DNA from: Gnetum montanum
Lineage: Eukaryota > Streptophyta > Gnetopsida > Gnetales > Gnetaceae
NCBI GenBank assembly: GCA_015680685.1
Contig: MNCI01027262.1
Coordinates: 482,338-546,337 of the forward strand
Direction: 5' to 3'
DNA: 64,000 nt
Part shown: piece after piece, positions 1 through 11,503 of the stretch
Layout of the letters: the number at the start of each line of letters is the position of its first letter
Position numbering within the stretch: the stretch's first letter is position 1
Notes under the pieces: generated by a model
Told to the model about the DNA's origin: nothing
Seen by the model: the letters and a program-made list of their open reading frames with translations, nothing else
Databases searched by the model: none
Translations under genes and position numbers: made by a program

Positions 1-1096
1 TACCATTGTACTTGCTAAAGTAGGGTAATGAAATCCTTGTTGGAAGGATCAGTGATGTAACTACAGGACTAATCAGATCATCCTGGTAGAAGTTCATCAT
101 GTGGACTATTTCAAAGGAGGCATCCTTGATCTACTTGACCTCTTCTTTTAAAGTTTGGATAAACTGGAAGGCCTAATCCAAGCTTTGAGATACAGTAGTG
201 GATTGTGTTAGTTGTGCTACTTGCTATGCTATTTGGGTAGCCCATGACTTGGTTGTAGGTTGTGAGACCATACAAGATGCATGTTTCATAGGTTGAGCTA
301 TGGGCAAAGTGACCGAAGTAAACCATGGATGCATGGGTTGGGCCATTATTGAAGGTGTGGATGAAATAGGTAGGACATAGGATGCTTGAGTCATTTGTGG
401 CTGATGGATTTTCATGGTATGCATGTAAGGCTTTGAAAGCATGATGGTTGCTAGCAGGGAAGTTTGGATAGGGTACAATTGTACCACAAAGGATATGTTA
501 AAGGAAGGTACTATGTGTTGATGCATGTAATGTGTTTGGTGGGTCTCCACCATGGGTATTGAACTAGGGGGTGACATTTGAGATGTAACTATCTCTTGAA
601 AGATAGATGGATAGGACTGTGGAGGGACAAAAATGGGGGTTGTCCATGAAAAAGAGGTATGGAAAGAGTCATCATGCTCAAAACAAGCTTGAAGCTCATC
701 CTGCTCTTCTTATAGGGGCTCCTCATAATTAGTCCCCACATCATGCTCACTGGCTCAAATGAGCTATGCGAGCATCCACCGATAAGGTTTGATAAGCGGG
801 ATGAAATCAATGGGGGAAGGGATGTACTCCTATCCATTTCGATGTATGAGTTTATAACATCTCTTTGCCTCCATCTCTAGGCAGTTTATGAATAGACCTG
901 CTTGGAGCTTTACATGAATAAAGTCATATTTCTCATCATTGAGCATCATGTACTTAGTTTCCTAGTTTTGCAACCTAAGAGATTGCCTAGGCTCTACCAT
1001 GGTAGGACTAGTAGGGTGGTCAACCCTATTTCCCTATTAAGCTAATAGGATAATGAGTGTACTCAGGATTGGTGCGAAAGGTTGCTTAGTGTTCAT
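1..1096 (-). pseudogene. Tat-1 gag, N-terminal part, decayed and cut by the window edge
   Basis: This is the start of the structural (capsid) polyprotein of a Ty3/gypsy element. The likely first codon is the reverse-strand ATG at 1096. The reading matches the Tat-3 gag start (57672 downward): both have a motif of the type SLRLQN/SLRIQN, then a YDFIHVKLQ/CYSFLCAKVQ segment, then NGxEYIP/NGKEFIP. A proline- and histidine-rich low-complexity stretch follows (224-577), as in Tat-3. The frame has several stops (TAG and TAA, some where the relatives have Gln) and shifts. The capsid core and all of pol lie beyond the left edge. Non-functional. The family match is seen directly; the name gag follows from its place next to the 5' LTR. 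Confidence 0.75.
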
Positions 1097-1556
1097 AGTG
1101 TAAGTGAAGGAAAAATAACTAACTTTGAAAATTTCTAAAAAAATGACTAAGTATTGAAATTGCAAAAAAGTGGCTAAGTGTGAAACACACAGAAAAATGG
1201 CTAAGTGTAAAAACTATGAAAAATAACTAATTGTAGAAGCTATTAAAATGGCTAACTCTAGGACTATGCTCTCTATGATAAGAACCAAATATGCTTTCCT
1301 CAGGACCCAGAATTTAGCTGAGTGTTTGATGTATGCTCTGGGGTTGCCATGTGGGGTTCTAGGGGAACTAATGATAGGGTACAATCTACACTAGCATTTT
1401 TGTAGATGATGCCTGTGCTAGCCTAAGATCTAACTACTACATGGGGCAAGTCCATAGGAGTATCAAGTCTATGCTAGCCTAGACCTAGCAATGATGGTGG
1501 AGAGAGCACATGAGACAACAACCAATGAAGATTGTAGAAGGAAATGGCACTAGCAC
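1097..1556 (-). other. Tat-1 leader between 5' LTR and gag
   Basis: This is untranslated sequence between the gag start and the LTR edge. It lacks the long tandem repeats seen in the Tat-3 leader. Short near-repeats of the type 'aaaatggctaagtgt' recur between about 1130 and 1255. I could not align a primer-binding site with the other two Tat elements here. Confidence 0.5.
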
Positions 1557-2186
1557 TATAGTAACTAAAAATGTTAGAGGCTAGAATGGGAACACAAAAA
1601 GGTTTGCAAGCACACAGATTTGACCCTACATCCATGTGAGGGCCTACTAAAGGAAGATATGAGGTGCCTAGAATAGTCTTATCAATCGAATTAGGACTTA
1701 CTAAATGCAATGTCGTAACATTGTTTAAGTGCTCGCACAATGTTTACGACATCAATGATGTGAATGGGGGTGAGCATAGTAAAAGGTTTTCCTTAACACC
1801 AGAGGTGTCAACACATGGTTACATGCAAAAATAGTGAAAAATCCAAGTAAATGCAATAATTCAAGTAAAATGCTAGAAGACATGCATAGGGAGAGAGCAA
1901 GAGAGAAAGAAGCACCACTGCAAATGGGGAGAGTGTAGTTAACTACAAGAAGGAAACGGAGGTATGTAGTGTACAAACAGGTGTAGTAGGCAGTGTATTA
2001 ATAGTCTTAAAGTGTCTAGGCTATGAAAAGTAATGTCCACCATGAAGTCTATGCCTATCGGGTTGGCCACCGTGGTGTGTGATGGTGTGGGAATGCCTTG
2101 CTTTTCTTAGATGCTAAACATACTTTGAGAATGTTAAAATGCCCAAAATAATCATATGCCTACGCCTAAAACATAGAACGCTAGGG

Positions 2187-2194
2187 TATTTATA
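2187..2194 (-). promoter_or_regulatory. TATA box of Tat-1 LTR
   Basis: Element-sense CCTATAAATACCC lies at the same relative position as in all four other Tat LTR copies, so it marks the U3/R boundary region. Confidence 0.65.
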
Positions 2195-2589
2195 GGGTTA
2201 GGGTTATTGTGAATTGTGAATTAGGTGCTACATGGCAGCAAGATAGTTAGGGCTATGCTACACGTAACTACACTCTCCATTGAAGCAAATGGTGTTTTTC
2301 TTTGGTGTGTTCCAATGGACCCTGTGAGACTACAAGATTGTGATTACATTACCCAATTGCATGTGCAAGTGCTGAGAAGACTCCAATGTACCTAAAAAAT
2401 GCAAAACAATGCAAGTTTGGAGACTATGCTCTAGGAATACACTGTCCACTTTCTCAAGTGGTGTTAAGCATAGGTATAATTTTGGGACAAATGGGGGATT
2501 GCAAAAGAAATGAAAGCTGCTAATCTTTCTTGCTAGAAGTGTGTTGGAGCTGATTTGGATGCTAGTGCTACATTCTACAAGCCTTTAGA

Positions 2590-3020
2590 GGCTATTCTGC
2601 ATGACTACACTTGACTACACTTTGGTGTGTAATTACAACAATTAGAGAAATTTTGCAAAATCACACTTCTAGTTGACTATGCTCAAATATGCTCTTGAGT
2701 GTAGTCTCAACAAATAGAAGAAATCTACAAAAAAACTAGGCCTTGATATTTACTACACTTTAGAGCATAGTGTTGGAAGTGAAGAGCGTAGTCTTAGTAG
2801 TTTGAAAAATTTTGCAAAACTAGTGTCCTCATGAAAACTATGCTAATTACACTCTAGAGCGTAGTAGGGAGTGTAGTCCCAGAAGTTAGAAAATTTTCAA
2901 AACTATTTCTTCCATCCTAAGCAAGCTTAACTGCTACTAGCTTGCCACTTAGGAAAACTTGCGAAACTGGACTTTTATGTTGACTACGCTCTGGAGTATA
3001 GTCCCAGTAGTGGAGAGTGT
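2590..3020. repeat. Palindromic word array in Tat-1 U3
   Basis: The words ACTACACTC/ACTACGCTC and their complements GAGTGTAGT/GAGCGTAGT recur many times, often as back-to-back palindromes (for example ACTACGCTCTGGAGTATAGTC near 2982). The array lies in U3 upstream of the TATA box. Tat-2 and Tat-3 carry arrays of different words at the same place. Confidence 0.65.
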
Positions 3021-3110
3021 AACCTCAACACTTAGAAAAAATTTACATCATGTTAACACTTAGATGAATTTGTAGTTGAGACATGTTGGCCCAAATTTGC
3101 TAGCGTTTCA

Positions 3111-4650
3111 ACATCACCAAGGGTAGGAGACAACACTAGAAGCATGTTTCCAAAACTCTCAATGCACTTGTAGTATTTGTACTAGATGTCACTACACTCA
3201 ATGATGTGCAAACATCTAAAGGATGTCCAAAGGGATTACAAGAAATAGAATAAATGCAACATAGCATGAATAATTGTTGGAATGACTAGTGGAAACCAAG
3301 CAATTGCTTTTGAATGTCCTTAATCTTCTCAACACTATCACTACAACCTAGTTAGAGCTATTAAAGGCAAGCAGCAAAAACATCATATTAGAGGGACAAC
3401 TTGAAACAACCAAGGAGTGGAATGAATGCTTGGCTACAGAAGTTGTTGAACTAAGAGCCTAAATTATCAATCCCACATTTCTCAACCTAGCGCTGACAAA
3501 AGACAAGGCTATGGAATAACTTCATACCAAACTCAAAGGGGTTGAGGGTGCAATGAGGATGGTAGTGTTTTATCAATCCTTGGTAAAGGCCACATAGCAC
3601 AAGATACAAAAGGCCTTAGATTAGATCCATTAGGAGAACATCTAATTGACCATAGAGAACCATCACTCGTGAAATGTTTATGCACATAAGAAATAATTAA
3701 TTGCTTTCATCCATCAATAATAGGATCAACTAGCCAAAGTAAACGTAGAATTGAGGAGATTGGTAATAGAGAATAGGAATCTCCCCATGGAGGAAGTTTA
3801 CATCATTGATTAGAAAACTATGATTGAGGTAGCCACCTGAAAATTGGAGGCTCTCAAATTTGAGAGTCAAGGACCACTACAGAGAATAGGTTGGTCTATA
3901 AAACAAAGTAAATGAGAAGCACATCTAGTTAATTAAGGGAAATGTAAATGAGATCCTCTAGAAACTCCAACAAGAAAAAGAGTTGTGGAAATCCATGGTT
4001 GTTGGAATAGATGCCTACAACAAAGTGGAAATTTGCATAAAGGAGTTGCAAATCAAGAAGATGATAGAGCACATGGAGCTCACCAATCTCCATTATGAAA
4101 ATCTAGCCATGTTGACTACTAGAAAACCATGGTTAGAATTAGGGAAGTAGGTGGCCAGTTTGTACTTGTTGTATGATGATGAGTTCAAGCACCACAAGGA
4201 CACCAAGGACAAGATTGTAGTGGTCAACACTAAACTCGAAGTTCTTAAGGCACACTTCATAAATCAACAATCAGCTACTAAAAAGCTAACCAAGAGAATG
4301 AATGACCACCAGGAGCTGCAAAATGTAGTCAGGCCATTTGACATCGAATCCAAATAGTTTACTACCTGGTTTATCAACATAAAGGAAATGTTCCTGATAA
4401 TGTCCTATTTGTTGGATGTCCCCATTCTACCCCACATTGGTGACACTGCATGAATTGTTAATGATCCCCAAAGTAAGGAGGAGAAGATGAAGGCATTGCT
4501 TGATGTCTTTCACCTTCCATTAGAGGTTGTAGCTACAATAGGGCAACCATAGCTACCTTAATTACCACACATGCCTAAAGCTGATGAAGGTCCTTCAGAG
4601 CCTCAGGAGCCACCACCCCCTAGAATTATTTGATCTTCTGCACCACCTTC
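3111..4650 (+). pseudogene. Ath-1 3' ORF remnant: coiled-coil, proline-rich tail
   Basis: This is a broken plus-strand coding remnant in sense with the following LTR (4877). From about 3350 it reads as charged, Leu/Gln/Lys/Glu-rich helical segments typical of coiled coils. An open stretch at 4151-4357 is followed by further frames ending in a Pro-rich tail (EPQEPPPP) near 4600-4630. Many stops are TAG/TAA where Gln is likely. The position between pol and the 3' LTR is where Athila-type elements carry an extra env-like or unknown ORF, so that is the best reading. No domain is recognised. The 5' part was separated by the Tat-1 insertion ending at 3110. Confidence 0.45.
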
Positions 4651-4867
4651 ATGCCAACAAAGAAAGTCCTATCTAATTCTTTTTGTATAGTCATGTCATG
4701 ATGTTTAATTTTGTGTCATGAACACTATAATTTTGCAATGTGTTGATTTGTACACTTAGACACTCATTTTTGTCAAGTCAGTTTGTTTTGCTTTGTTAAG
4801 AGTTAGTTAATAATCCCATACCTTCCCAATTTTGTAAAAGAACTCAACGATGAGTTTTCATTCAATT
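4651..4867 (+). other. Ath-1 3' untranslated region
   Basis: AT-rich sequence with no coding potential between the ORF remnant and the polypurine tract. Confidence 0.45.
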
Positions 4868-4876
4868 ATGGGGGCA
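4868..4876 (+). other. Polypurine tract of Ath-1
   Basis: ATGGGGGCA lies directly against the LTR start TGATGAGCA. This is the usual site of plus-strand priming and fixes the element sense as plus. Confidence 0.65.
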
Positions 4877-5795
4877 TGATGAGCATCAATGTGTCATGTT
4901 GACCAACCCTCATTGACATAGCCTCATTGATGAAATCTCATTGATGGGGTATTGCCTTGTTGATAGGGCTGCGTCAACATAGCATTTGCTACATTGATGG
5001 GGCCCTAAAGAGAAAACTATAAATATGAGCTCCCAACCATGTTTATGGGCATCATATTCATAGTAGTAGCAAAGCTCATGTAGTTTATCTATTTGAAAGG
5101 TAGAATATTTTCCCAAGTGCCTACAATAGGAGTCATTAAGTGTACAAATATTTATTCAAGCATTATTGTACTTGAACTACACCGATGTGTATAGAAATAA
5201 AGATGATCTTCTTGATAAACCTTGTAGCATTTTAGATACCTTAAATTTTTTATTTATGAATTCATTATTTTTGATAAATATTCAATCAATTAAGCTAAAT
5301 TATACTTTAATCAATTAAGCTAAATAGATTAAGTACATAAGTATGACCACTTTGATCATAAAAACATATTTTCTTGGTAATCCCAATAGTGTTATTGCTT
5401 GGTGTGCCCAGTAGCATAACACTTGGTAACCTAGTAGTGGATATGTGGGTTTAGGATGTGTACAGAAAGTGGGATTAGATGCTTATGTTAGGATTAGCTA
5501 GATACTAACTAGTTAATTAGATTGAATTAGTCATTAAATTACTTTATCTCTCTCTTCAATCACCAAGGAACATAAAACATAAAATAAAAAAAATCATATG
5601 CCTCAATTAAAATTAACCATATCTTTATACTTCACAAGTGTAATTGGGAAGACAACAAATGACCTTAGAGCAAGATTCACTTTCTAGAAGACTAGTGCAC
5701 CAGAAACTAGAGAGTCCATGGAATTCAACCAAATCGTGCATGAATTCTTTGTGATTTTTATGGTTGAGCATAGTAGTACCTTCAATTGCTCATCA
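4877..5795 (+). repeat. Ath-1 3' LTR
   Basis: A 919-bp LTR with matching inverted ends, TGATGAGCA at the left and TGCTCATCA at the right. A TATA box (TATAAATA, 5018-5025) is present. Several segments match the reverse complement of the LTR at 23704-24546: the block around 5420-5510, the GGGAAGACAAC-type block near 5650, and the end. CCTAC (5796-5800) is the likely target duplication. The sequence beyond it is the LTR of Gyp-4, which this element interrupted. Confidence 0.8.
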
Positions 5796-6546
5796 CCTAC
5801 CAATTGATATGGTAGAGCTAAAAATTTACCCAAAAGTGAGCTTGTTTCAATAGCCAAATTTTGATTCTTTGAGCTTGTTCTTTAAAAGCTACTAACCTGG
5901 TGGATCTTATTCTAATTTTCTTTGTAAAGCCAAAATTTAGCTCCATGAGTAGTGTCCACTCTCAAGCACTAACTGAAACCACTCTTTTGATTTGAATCAA
6001 ACCTCATTTTTTTAAAATGAGGGTTTCCTCCTATGCTCAACTCTTTATTCTAATGCTAGCCCTTTATCAAGATGAAATTAGTCCCTAAGATCTATGTTTT
6101 AATTTGAAAAGAAAACTTTTTTCTTATTCCAAATAAAATTTCTACAAGCTTTGTCTCACGTTGTTGATAAAATCCTTTGTGTAATGTTAAATTTAAATTG
6201 ACATCCTATCATCACAAACTTCCTAGAAATTCTATGAGCTCTATTACATTGTAAAAACCTAAAAATCCTTCTTTCGCTTACATATGCTCTTCCAACCCAT
6301 GAGCTCTTAATCTTTTGAAGCTTTATTCATACCATAGCTATCACTAAATCTTAGCTTTAAAATTTTAAAATTCATAACCATAATTAGAACTTAAGCTTTT
6401 CCTTCCTTTAAGGTAATAAGTTATTCTAGAATAGAGTCCCTTTCTTATACATGGTTATATTAAATTCAAGATCCATTTTCAATTTTTATTTTTTAGCTCA
6501 ACTTTCTTAAGCCTTGCTCCATGAAATGGCTGAAATGCAATAAAAT
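5796..6546 (-). repeat. Gyp-4 3' LTR, truncated by Ath-1
   Basis: This stretch is a direct repeat of 16900-17640. Shared runs include AATGAGGGTTTCCTC, TGTTTTAATTTGAAAAGAAAA and AGAGTCCCTTTCTTATACA. The copies differ by many substitutions and by an indel of about 70 bp near 6450-6520, so both are old. The outer part of this LTR lies beyond Ath-1, off the left edge. Confidence 0.75.
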
Positions 6547-6572
6547 TTCTTGTTTTGCTTTTTTCCTAAAAT
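6547..6572 (-). other. Polypurine tract of Gyp-4
   Basis: The reverse strand reads AGGAAAAAAGCAAAACAAG, ending against the LTR start. It supports minus orientation and sets the inner LTR edge at about 6546. Confidence 0.6.
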
Positions 6573-7500
6573 ATAAATGTTAAACTCTTGGAATGGGAAA
6601 ATTTCATTATTTTATGGAAGATTATACAATGGTAGTAAGCTTTGACAAAAAATATTTTTTTTAAAAAAGGTACAATCAAGCTTAATGATTGATACTATAT
6701 AAAATGTATGCATCCTACATGTTATGCTTAATATATATATACATGTGACTACCTATTTGGAAGCTAGTTGAGTGGAGAAAATAAAATGGTTACCATGATC
6801 TTTCTTAGGACCTTTCTATCAGAATCTCTATCATACTCAATTTTGGTCATGATTCTGGCTTTCCTTTCCTTCTCTTATCTAAGAACTCCCTCTTCAGTCA
6901 TGATCCTTTTACTACTTTCTTCAATTTCATCATCTTTTAGCTAACTCAAAAGTGTTACCTTTCCATTCTCTTCATGCTCATCTTATGGTGGTAAATGTGA
7001 GCTGGATTCTAGACATTTCTTTTGACTTAGGTATTCAATAGTTTGGGATATGAAGGCTTCCTCCCATGACTCTATATTATTCAACTCTTCTTCATTACTT
7101 TCTAGCCTCATATTCTCTAAATACTATTAGTATTCATCCAAAACATGATTATGAATAGATTAGTCATTTTTCTTGAAAGAGAATTCATCCACTAATGTCA
7201 TATAAGGGCCATTGTATAAAGCTCCATAGCTTGAAGCTTTATAGTAGGCCCTTATGACATTTACAGGATAACATCCAAATAAGTAAGGAACAAAATGCCT
7301 TTTTCTTCACCATTTTTATAAAAATGCTCTTAACTCAAGATTTTCTTAGCTAATGGAGGATTAGCCATACCTCATAATATAGCTCAGGTTTCTTAAAAGT
7401 TTCCCACCATCATAACAACTAGCTTAGAGGCCTACTAAATTCCCACTAGGCCTACTTATTAACTTTTTTAAAAAATCACTATTTACATATTTACAATCAT
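6573..7500 (-). other. Gyp-4 3' region with no clear gene
   Basis: AT-rich sequence between the end of pol and the polypurine tract. Weak lysine/glutamate-rich reverse reading is visible at about 6780-7100, without a domain. It contains the inverted repeat listed at 7196-7259. Confidence 0.45.
7196..7259. repeat. 64-bp imperfect inverted repeat
   Basis: The left arm, TGTCATATAAGGGCCATTG and on to TATAAAGCT, pairs with the right arm, AAGCTTTATAGTAGGCCCTT and on to ATGACA. About 11 bases lie between them. It could fold as a long hairpin, either a small MITE relic or a 3'-end RNA structure. Confidence 0.6.
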
Positions 7501-8720
7501 CATTTTTTTTTGCAATTTGATCAAGTATTAATTGGTTTCCCAAAGTAGTGCCAACAATTGATGTTATTAAATGGGAACTTCAATTGAATTCCATTCATCA
7601 TGGATAACTTATACCTATTATCTAATACATGTTACCTAATAATGAATGGGCTCATTCATTTGGTAGAAAACTTATTGTAATCATTTCTATTTTTTTTATT
7701 CAAAGGAAAAAAAGGACACACAACGTAAATGCCAAATTTAAATCTTTCTTATTCAACCATATTTTAGTTTGGAAAGAATTTCTTAACAAGATATCTCTGG
7801 CTCTATTAATCTCAGCCTCTTTTTTGATAAGCAAAGTCATGAAACTTCTAACTTTATCTAGGCTTTCACTATACTTTTTCATGAACTCTAAATCTAAGGT
7901 TAAGATTTTATTAGTGAATCTTGTGGCCGTACCATAGACCAAACTATAAGATGATGTTCCAATATATTTCTTAATTCTAATATACTCTATCCATAAAGCA
8001 GATGGTAAGTAGTCATGCCAGTTTCTATGATTCTCTTTCATTGATCTTTTAATGTATAAGATAAACTTTTTATTGCTGGATATAGCCAACCCATTCCATT
8101 GAGGATAGTAATTTGATGAGGAGAAAAGAAATATAGATCTCTCAAAAGCCCACCTTATGAATTATTCAAACTAAAATGCAAGGTCATTATCAGACACTAA
8201 TACTTTAGGTATACCAAAGAGACTTAAGATTTAATCTTGTAATCACATTTGACACTGAAGTACTTTTCAAAGATTTTGATTTTGATCACTTGGAAAAATA
8301 GTTAGTAGCTATAAGTATAAATTTATGCCATGCTTTTAAAGGAGTAATTATGCTAATAAAACCTAAGCCCCACTACTAAAGCAACCTATTTGTAATCACT
8401 GATTTTAAAGGTTTACTAACTTTCTTGATTTTGGCCCATGAATTTGACATTTGTAACAAGGTTGGATCTTTGAACTTATATATTGATACACATCTAGCTA
8501 ATAAAACCCATAACATAATATGTTTTGCATCATGAAATTTTGTGAATTATAAAACAAGTTTACATGATAATGAAATTGGACCAACATGAACTTGATCTAA
8601 TCATTTTTGACATATTCTAATAGAACCCCTCTAAAATATTTTCTAGATAAAATCCAATATTTCATAGGAAATTATTTGTCTTTTTAATAAAATCTCTTCT
8701 TTGGCTCATAGTCAAATTAT
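7501..8720 (-). pseudogene. Gyp-4 pol: integrase
   Basis: Integrase inserts the cDNA into the host genome. The reverse strand shows the core and C-terminal half. LVSDN near 8195 keeps the second catalytic Asp. The segment that should read NGLAE reads NGLAI, so the catalytic Glu is lost. The first Asp (WGLD) reads as WGLG. A conserved NWHDYLPSALW segment and a SYSLVYG segment follow in the open stretch 8089-7700. Pol appears to end near 7520-7600. Stops and frameshifts break the rest. Non-functional. Confidence 0.8.
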
Positions 8721-9350
8721 TTGGGAGTTCTTATTAAGTAAAGAACTCTAAAATTTCATCATACAAATTTTTACCATGGGAATCTAATGCATAAATTTTA
8801 GCTTCTTTAGTCACTAGTTTGACTAATCTTATTTCTTTAACTATTTTCCATAATTCAAGGGAAAATCTAGATCCTTGAAGTTGAACAATCCATTTTCCTC
8901 TTTTTAGCCCAATTTCATTTAAGCTAAAAATTACTTAATAGTAGGCTCTATTATCATAACATGAACCAAAAATCTCTCTAAATAATAATTAAAATGAATT
9001 AATACCTTAATCATAACATACATCTATTTTTCTAGATATGAGTAATTTAATTTAGAGCCTTGAAGATGGTAACCAAAGAATTCTATTGGCTCATCCTTAC
9101 CATCCTTCTTCTAAGTTAAATTTGTAGTAATTAAATCACTAAAAGTAAAAGCATACAACCAAAAGTCTTCTTTAAGTTAGGTTTAGCTAAATATGAAGCT
9201 TCCTAAATAGCCTTTATAATTTCTGCTAAAGATTTATTTGGTTCAAGTGTTTTTCTAACCTAAACATCTTTCTTAAGCATGTACATTAAAGGTTTGACGA
9301 TCTCTATAAATCCTTGTATAAAATTCTTGAAAAAATTTATTTTCTTGAAG
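8721..9350 (-). pseudogene. Gyp-4 pol: RNase H (canonical position) and RT thumb
   Basis: Directly after RT in element sense, the reverse strand reads an IEFFGYHLQGSKLNYSYLEK-type segment around 9090-9000. This is the conserved region of Ty3/gypsy RNase H that follows the acidic residues. It is the normal downstream RNase H, separate from the second RNase H copy upstream of RT at 10500-10930. Many stops. Confidence 0.6.
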
Positions 9351-10190
9351 AAAGGCTTGAGTGACTATTTGTGGGTTAGATGTTCAATGTTTTGTATAAC
9401 CTAGATTCTCAGGTTATCTATAACAATACCCATTTGGAAAACTATGTTCCCCAACAACATTCAAGATTTTATCACAAAAATGCTTTTCTTAGGATTCAAA
9501 GAAATGTCATACTTTCAACATCTAGTGAAAATCTACTGAAGGTGACTTATGTGATCTTCCTTTATTCTTGAGTAAATAGCAATATCATATAGATAAATTA
9601 CTACAAATTTTCCTATGAAATATTTAGAAGCTATGTTCATTACTCTTATAAAGTGGCTCTATTGTTTGATAATCCAAATTCCATTCTTTTATACGTGAAA
9701 ATTTCTCACTTAGTGATGAAGGCTATTTTATATCTATCATTTTTATCCATCATAACTTGATTATATCTTGAAAAGCCATCCAAAAAAGAGTATAACTGAC
9801 ATCATGATACTTTAATTAGCATTTCATCTATTCTAGCTATGGGATGTTTTTCATTTTCTGAAGCTTGATTCAAATTTCTGAAATTAATGGATCGCCTAAT
9901 CTCACCATTCTTTTTCTTTATAAGTACCAGTTTAGCTAGCTAGACTAAATATCAGATATAGGATATATAATTATACCTTATGGAAACTTTTTAATTTCAA
10001 CCTTCATGGCTAGCTCTAATGATGATTAAAATTCCTCTACTTTTTCCTAACTACTTTATCATCTTTAACCAATGAGAATATCAAGCTTGAGTGTTCTAAG
10101 GTCATCATAGGACCATTTAAAATTATCCAGATTAACCTTTAATAAAGATAATAATTTTTGTCTAAAACTAGATCATTTCCTTTTGTGATA
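9351..10190 (-). pseudogene. Gyp-4 pol: reverse transcriptase
   Basis: The reverse strand shows the RT fingers motif LVLIKKKNGEIRRSINF then RNLNQAS (about 9950-9880), the SFLDGFSRYNQ-like palm segment, and IYLYDIAIYS near 9580. That last segment corresponds to the active-site YLDDI but has Tyr in place of the first Asp. LNPKKSIF follows near 9500. The enzyme is inactive. The region nearest 10190 holds a WSYDDL-type segment, which usually precedes RT in this group. Confidence 0.8.
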
Positions 10191-10191
10191 T

Positions 10192-10446
10192 TCAACATTT
10201 TTTCTTTTCTTTGGATCCTAAATTTACTACTTCATAAGCTTCATCATTTGGATTTTGTACATTCATCCCTTTAAGTATCCTTTTGCTAAACTCATATCCA
10301 TGATCAACTACCTTATTGGGAATAAAGTTTGATTCAAGAATTGATGCAACTACTATTTTGGACATAATTTTATTTTTAAATTCTCCCTTATTATTCAAGA
10401 ATTTGAGCAATTCATCATCATTTTTGAATGCCTGAAAATGCTCCAC
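10192..10446 (-). pseudogene. Gyp-4 pol: linker between the upstream RNase H and RT
   Basis: An open stretch of 84 codons. It ends in EAYEVVNLGSKEKKK, a variant of the short acidic 'NLGT/S' segment found just upstream of RT in many plant Ty3/gypsy polyproteins. The start (HFQAFKNDDELLKFLNN) resembles the linker that follows an RNase H placed upstream of RT in some of these polyproteins. No enzymatic motif. Confidence 0.55.
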
Positions 10447-10499
10447 ATTATCTTGGACTAAAGGTAATGCTTGACTTCAATTAAAACCCTTCTATATTT

Positions 10500-10935
10500 T
10501 TTAGTCCTTTCTAAATCTTGTGTTGATACTTTTGTAGATAACTCATATACTAACTAGTTGTCTTCTTTACATATATGCTTTATCTCAAATTGGTCTAATG
10601 GGGTATATATTAGCTATTTATATGGCCTTAAGAATGAACTTTTTACTACACATTACCCTTTAACCTTTTCATAAATAATCTTGGAGTCTCCTTTAATTAA
10701 AATTCTTGTAATCCATTTTTTCTAGAGCTTTTTGGATTCCAATACATAGCGCTTTGTATTTAGCCTTATTATTCATACATGGAAACGATATATGAATAAC
10801 TTTGAAAATTTTTTGAGCATTATCTTTTGCTAATACTATTCCAACTCCTGCCCCTTTTAAAATTCAAGACCCATTAAATGCAATTCTCATTTTACTTGAC
10901 GTTGAATTTTTCTTTTCTATGGGACTTAAAATTCT
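10500..10935 (-). pseudogene. Gyp-4 pol: second RNase H domain, located between PR and RT
   Basis: The reverse strand reads AFNGS, a stop, ILKGAGVGIVL, then SFPCMNNKAKYKALCIG, then after a one-base shift RILIKGDSKIIYEKVKG. These are the three blocks of an RNase H fold. The first catalytic Asp is Asn (FNGS), the Glu is Lys (AKYKAL) and only the third Asp (GDS) remains. The domain lies upstream of RT, whereas the ordinary RNase H lies downstream (8721-9350). Such an extra domain is known in the Tat group of plant Ty3/gypsy elements, usually after the ordinary one. Confidence 0.75.
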
Positions 10936-11278
10936 ATGAGCAAACATGCTTCTATTTCAATATCTTTGGTCTTGATGACTTTGTTCTTCCCATCTAAAGT
11001 AATGTTCTTGACCATTAAGCATTTACTATATATGTATATTTGATTAGGCTCTTCTTTTCATGGTAGCTACATGTGTGAATAATCTATGGATATATATCCA
11101 AAGAAATTCTTACTCTAGCCTTGACTTAACACGATACTATATGAATATATGATAATAGCTACTTGAATGTTTATTCTACTCTTAATGCATGGTTTAAAAG
11201 TACTATGGAGTAATGCATTTGGTAATTGTCCTAAAATTTTACTTTACTCTTATCTACTTGAACAATCTTCTTATTGGG

Positions 11279-11503
11279 TTATTTAAGTGATAATCCTAAT
11301 TTTTTATAAATGGATAACAACAAGATAGTTATAGTAGCTCCAAAATTAACTAAAAAATTATGCAAATATTTACCATTCATTATTAGGAAAAAAGAAGGAG
11401 CTTCTTTAGTTGGAACATAGGGATAGTTTGATTTTACTATTCTATCTTTATTACAAACATAACTTAATTTAGATTCTCCCACCTTATTCTTTGCCTTAAT
11501 CAT
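11279..11503 (-). pseudogene. Gyp-4 aspartic protease
   Basis: Retroviral-type aspartic protease cuts the polyprotein. This 74-codon open stretch ends with LVNFGATITILLLSIYKKLG, the substrate-site block in which the usual D-S/T-G-A is NFGA. The active Asp is therefore Asn and the enzyme is dead. It lies between gag (to its right) and the extra RNase H. Confidence 0.7.

Larger units (their letters stand above)
1557..3110 (-). repeat. Tat-1 5' LTR
   Basis: The plus-strand left edge, TATAGTAACTAAAAATG, matches the left edges of the Tat-3 LTRs (TATAGTGACTGAAAATT). The segment at 1611-1710 matches their conserved block around 41730-41820. The right edge, GGCCCAAATTTGCTAGCGTTTCA, matches the Tat-2 LTR end at 62408. 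In element sense the LTR starts TGAAAC and ends TATA. Length is 1554 bp. The next five bases, ACATC (3111-3115), would be the target duplication; its partner is outside the window. Confidence 0.8.
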
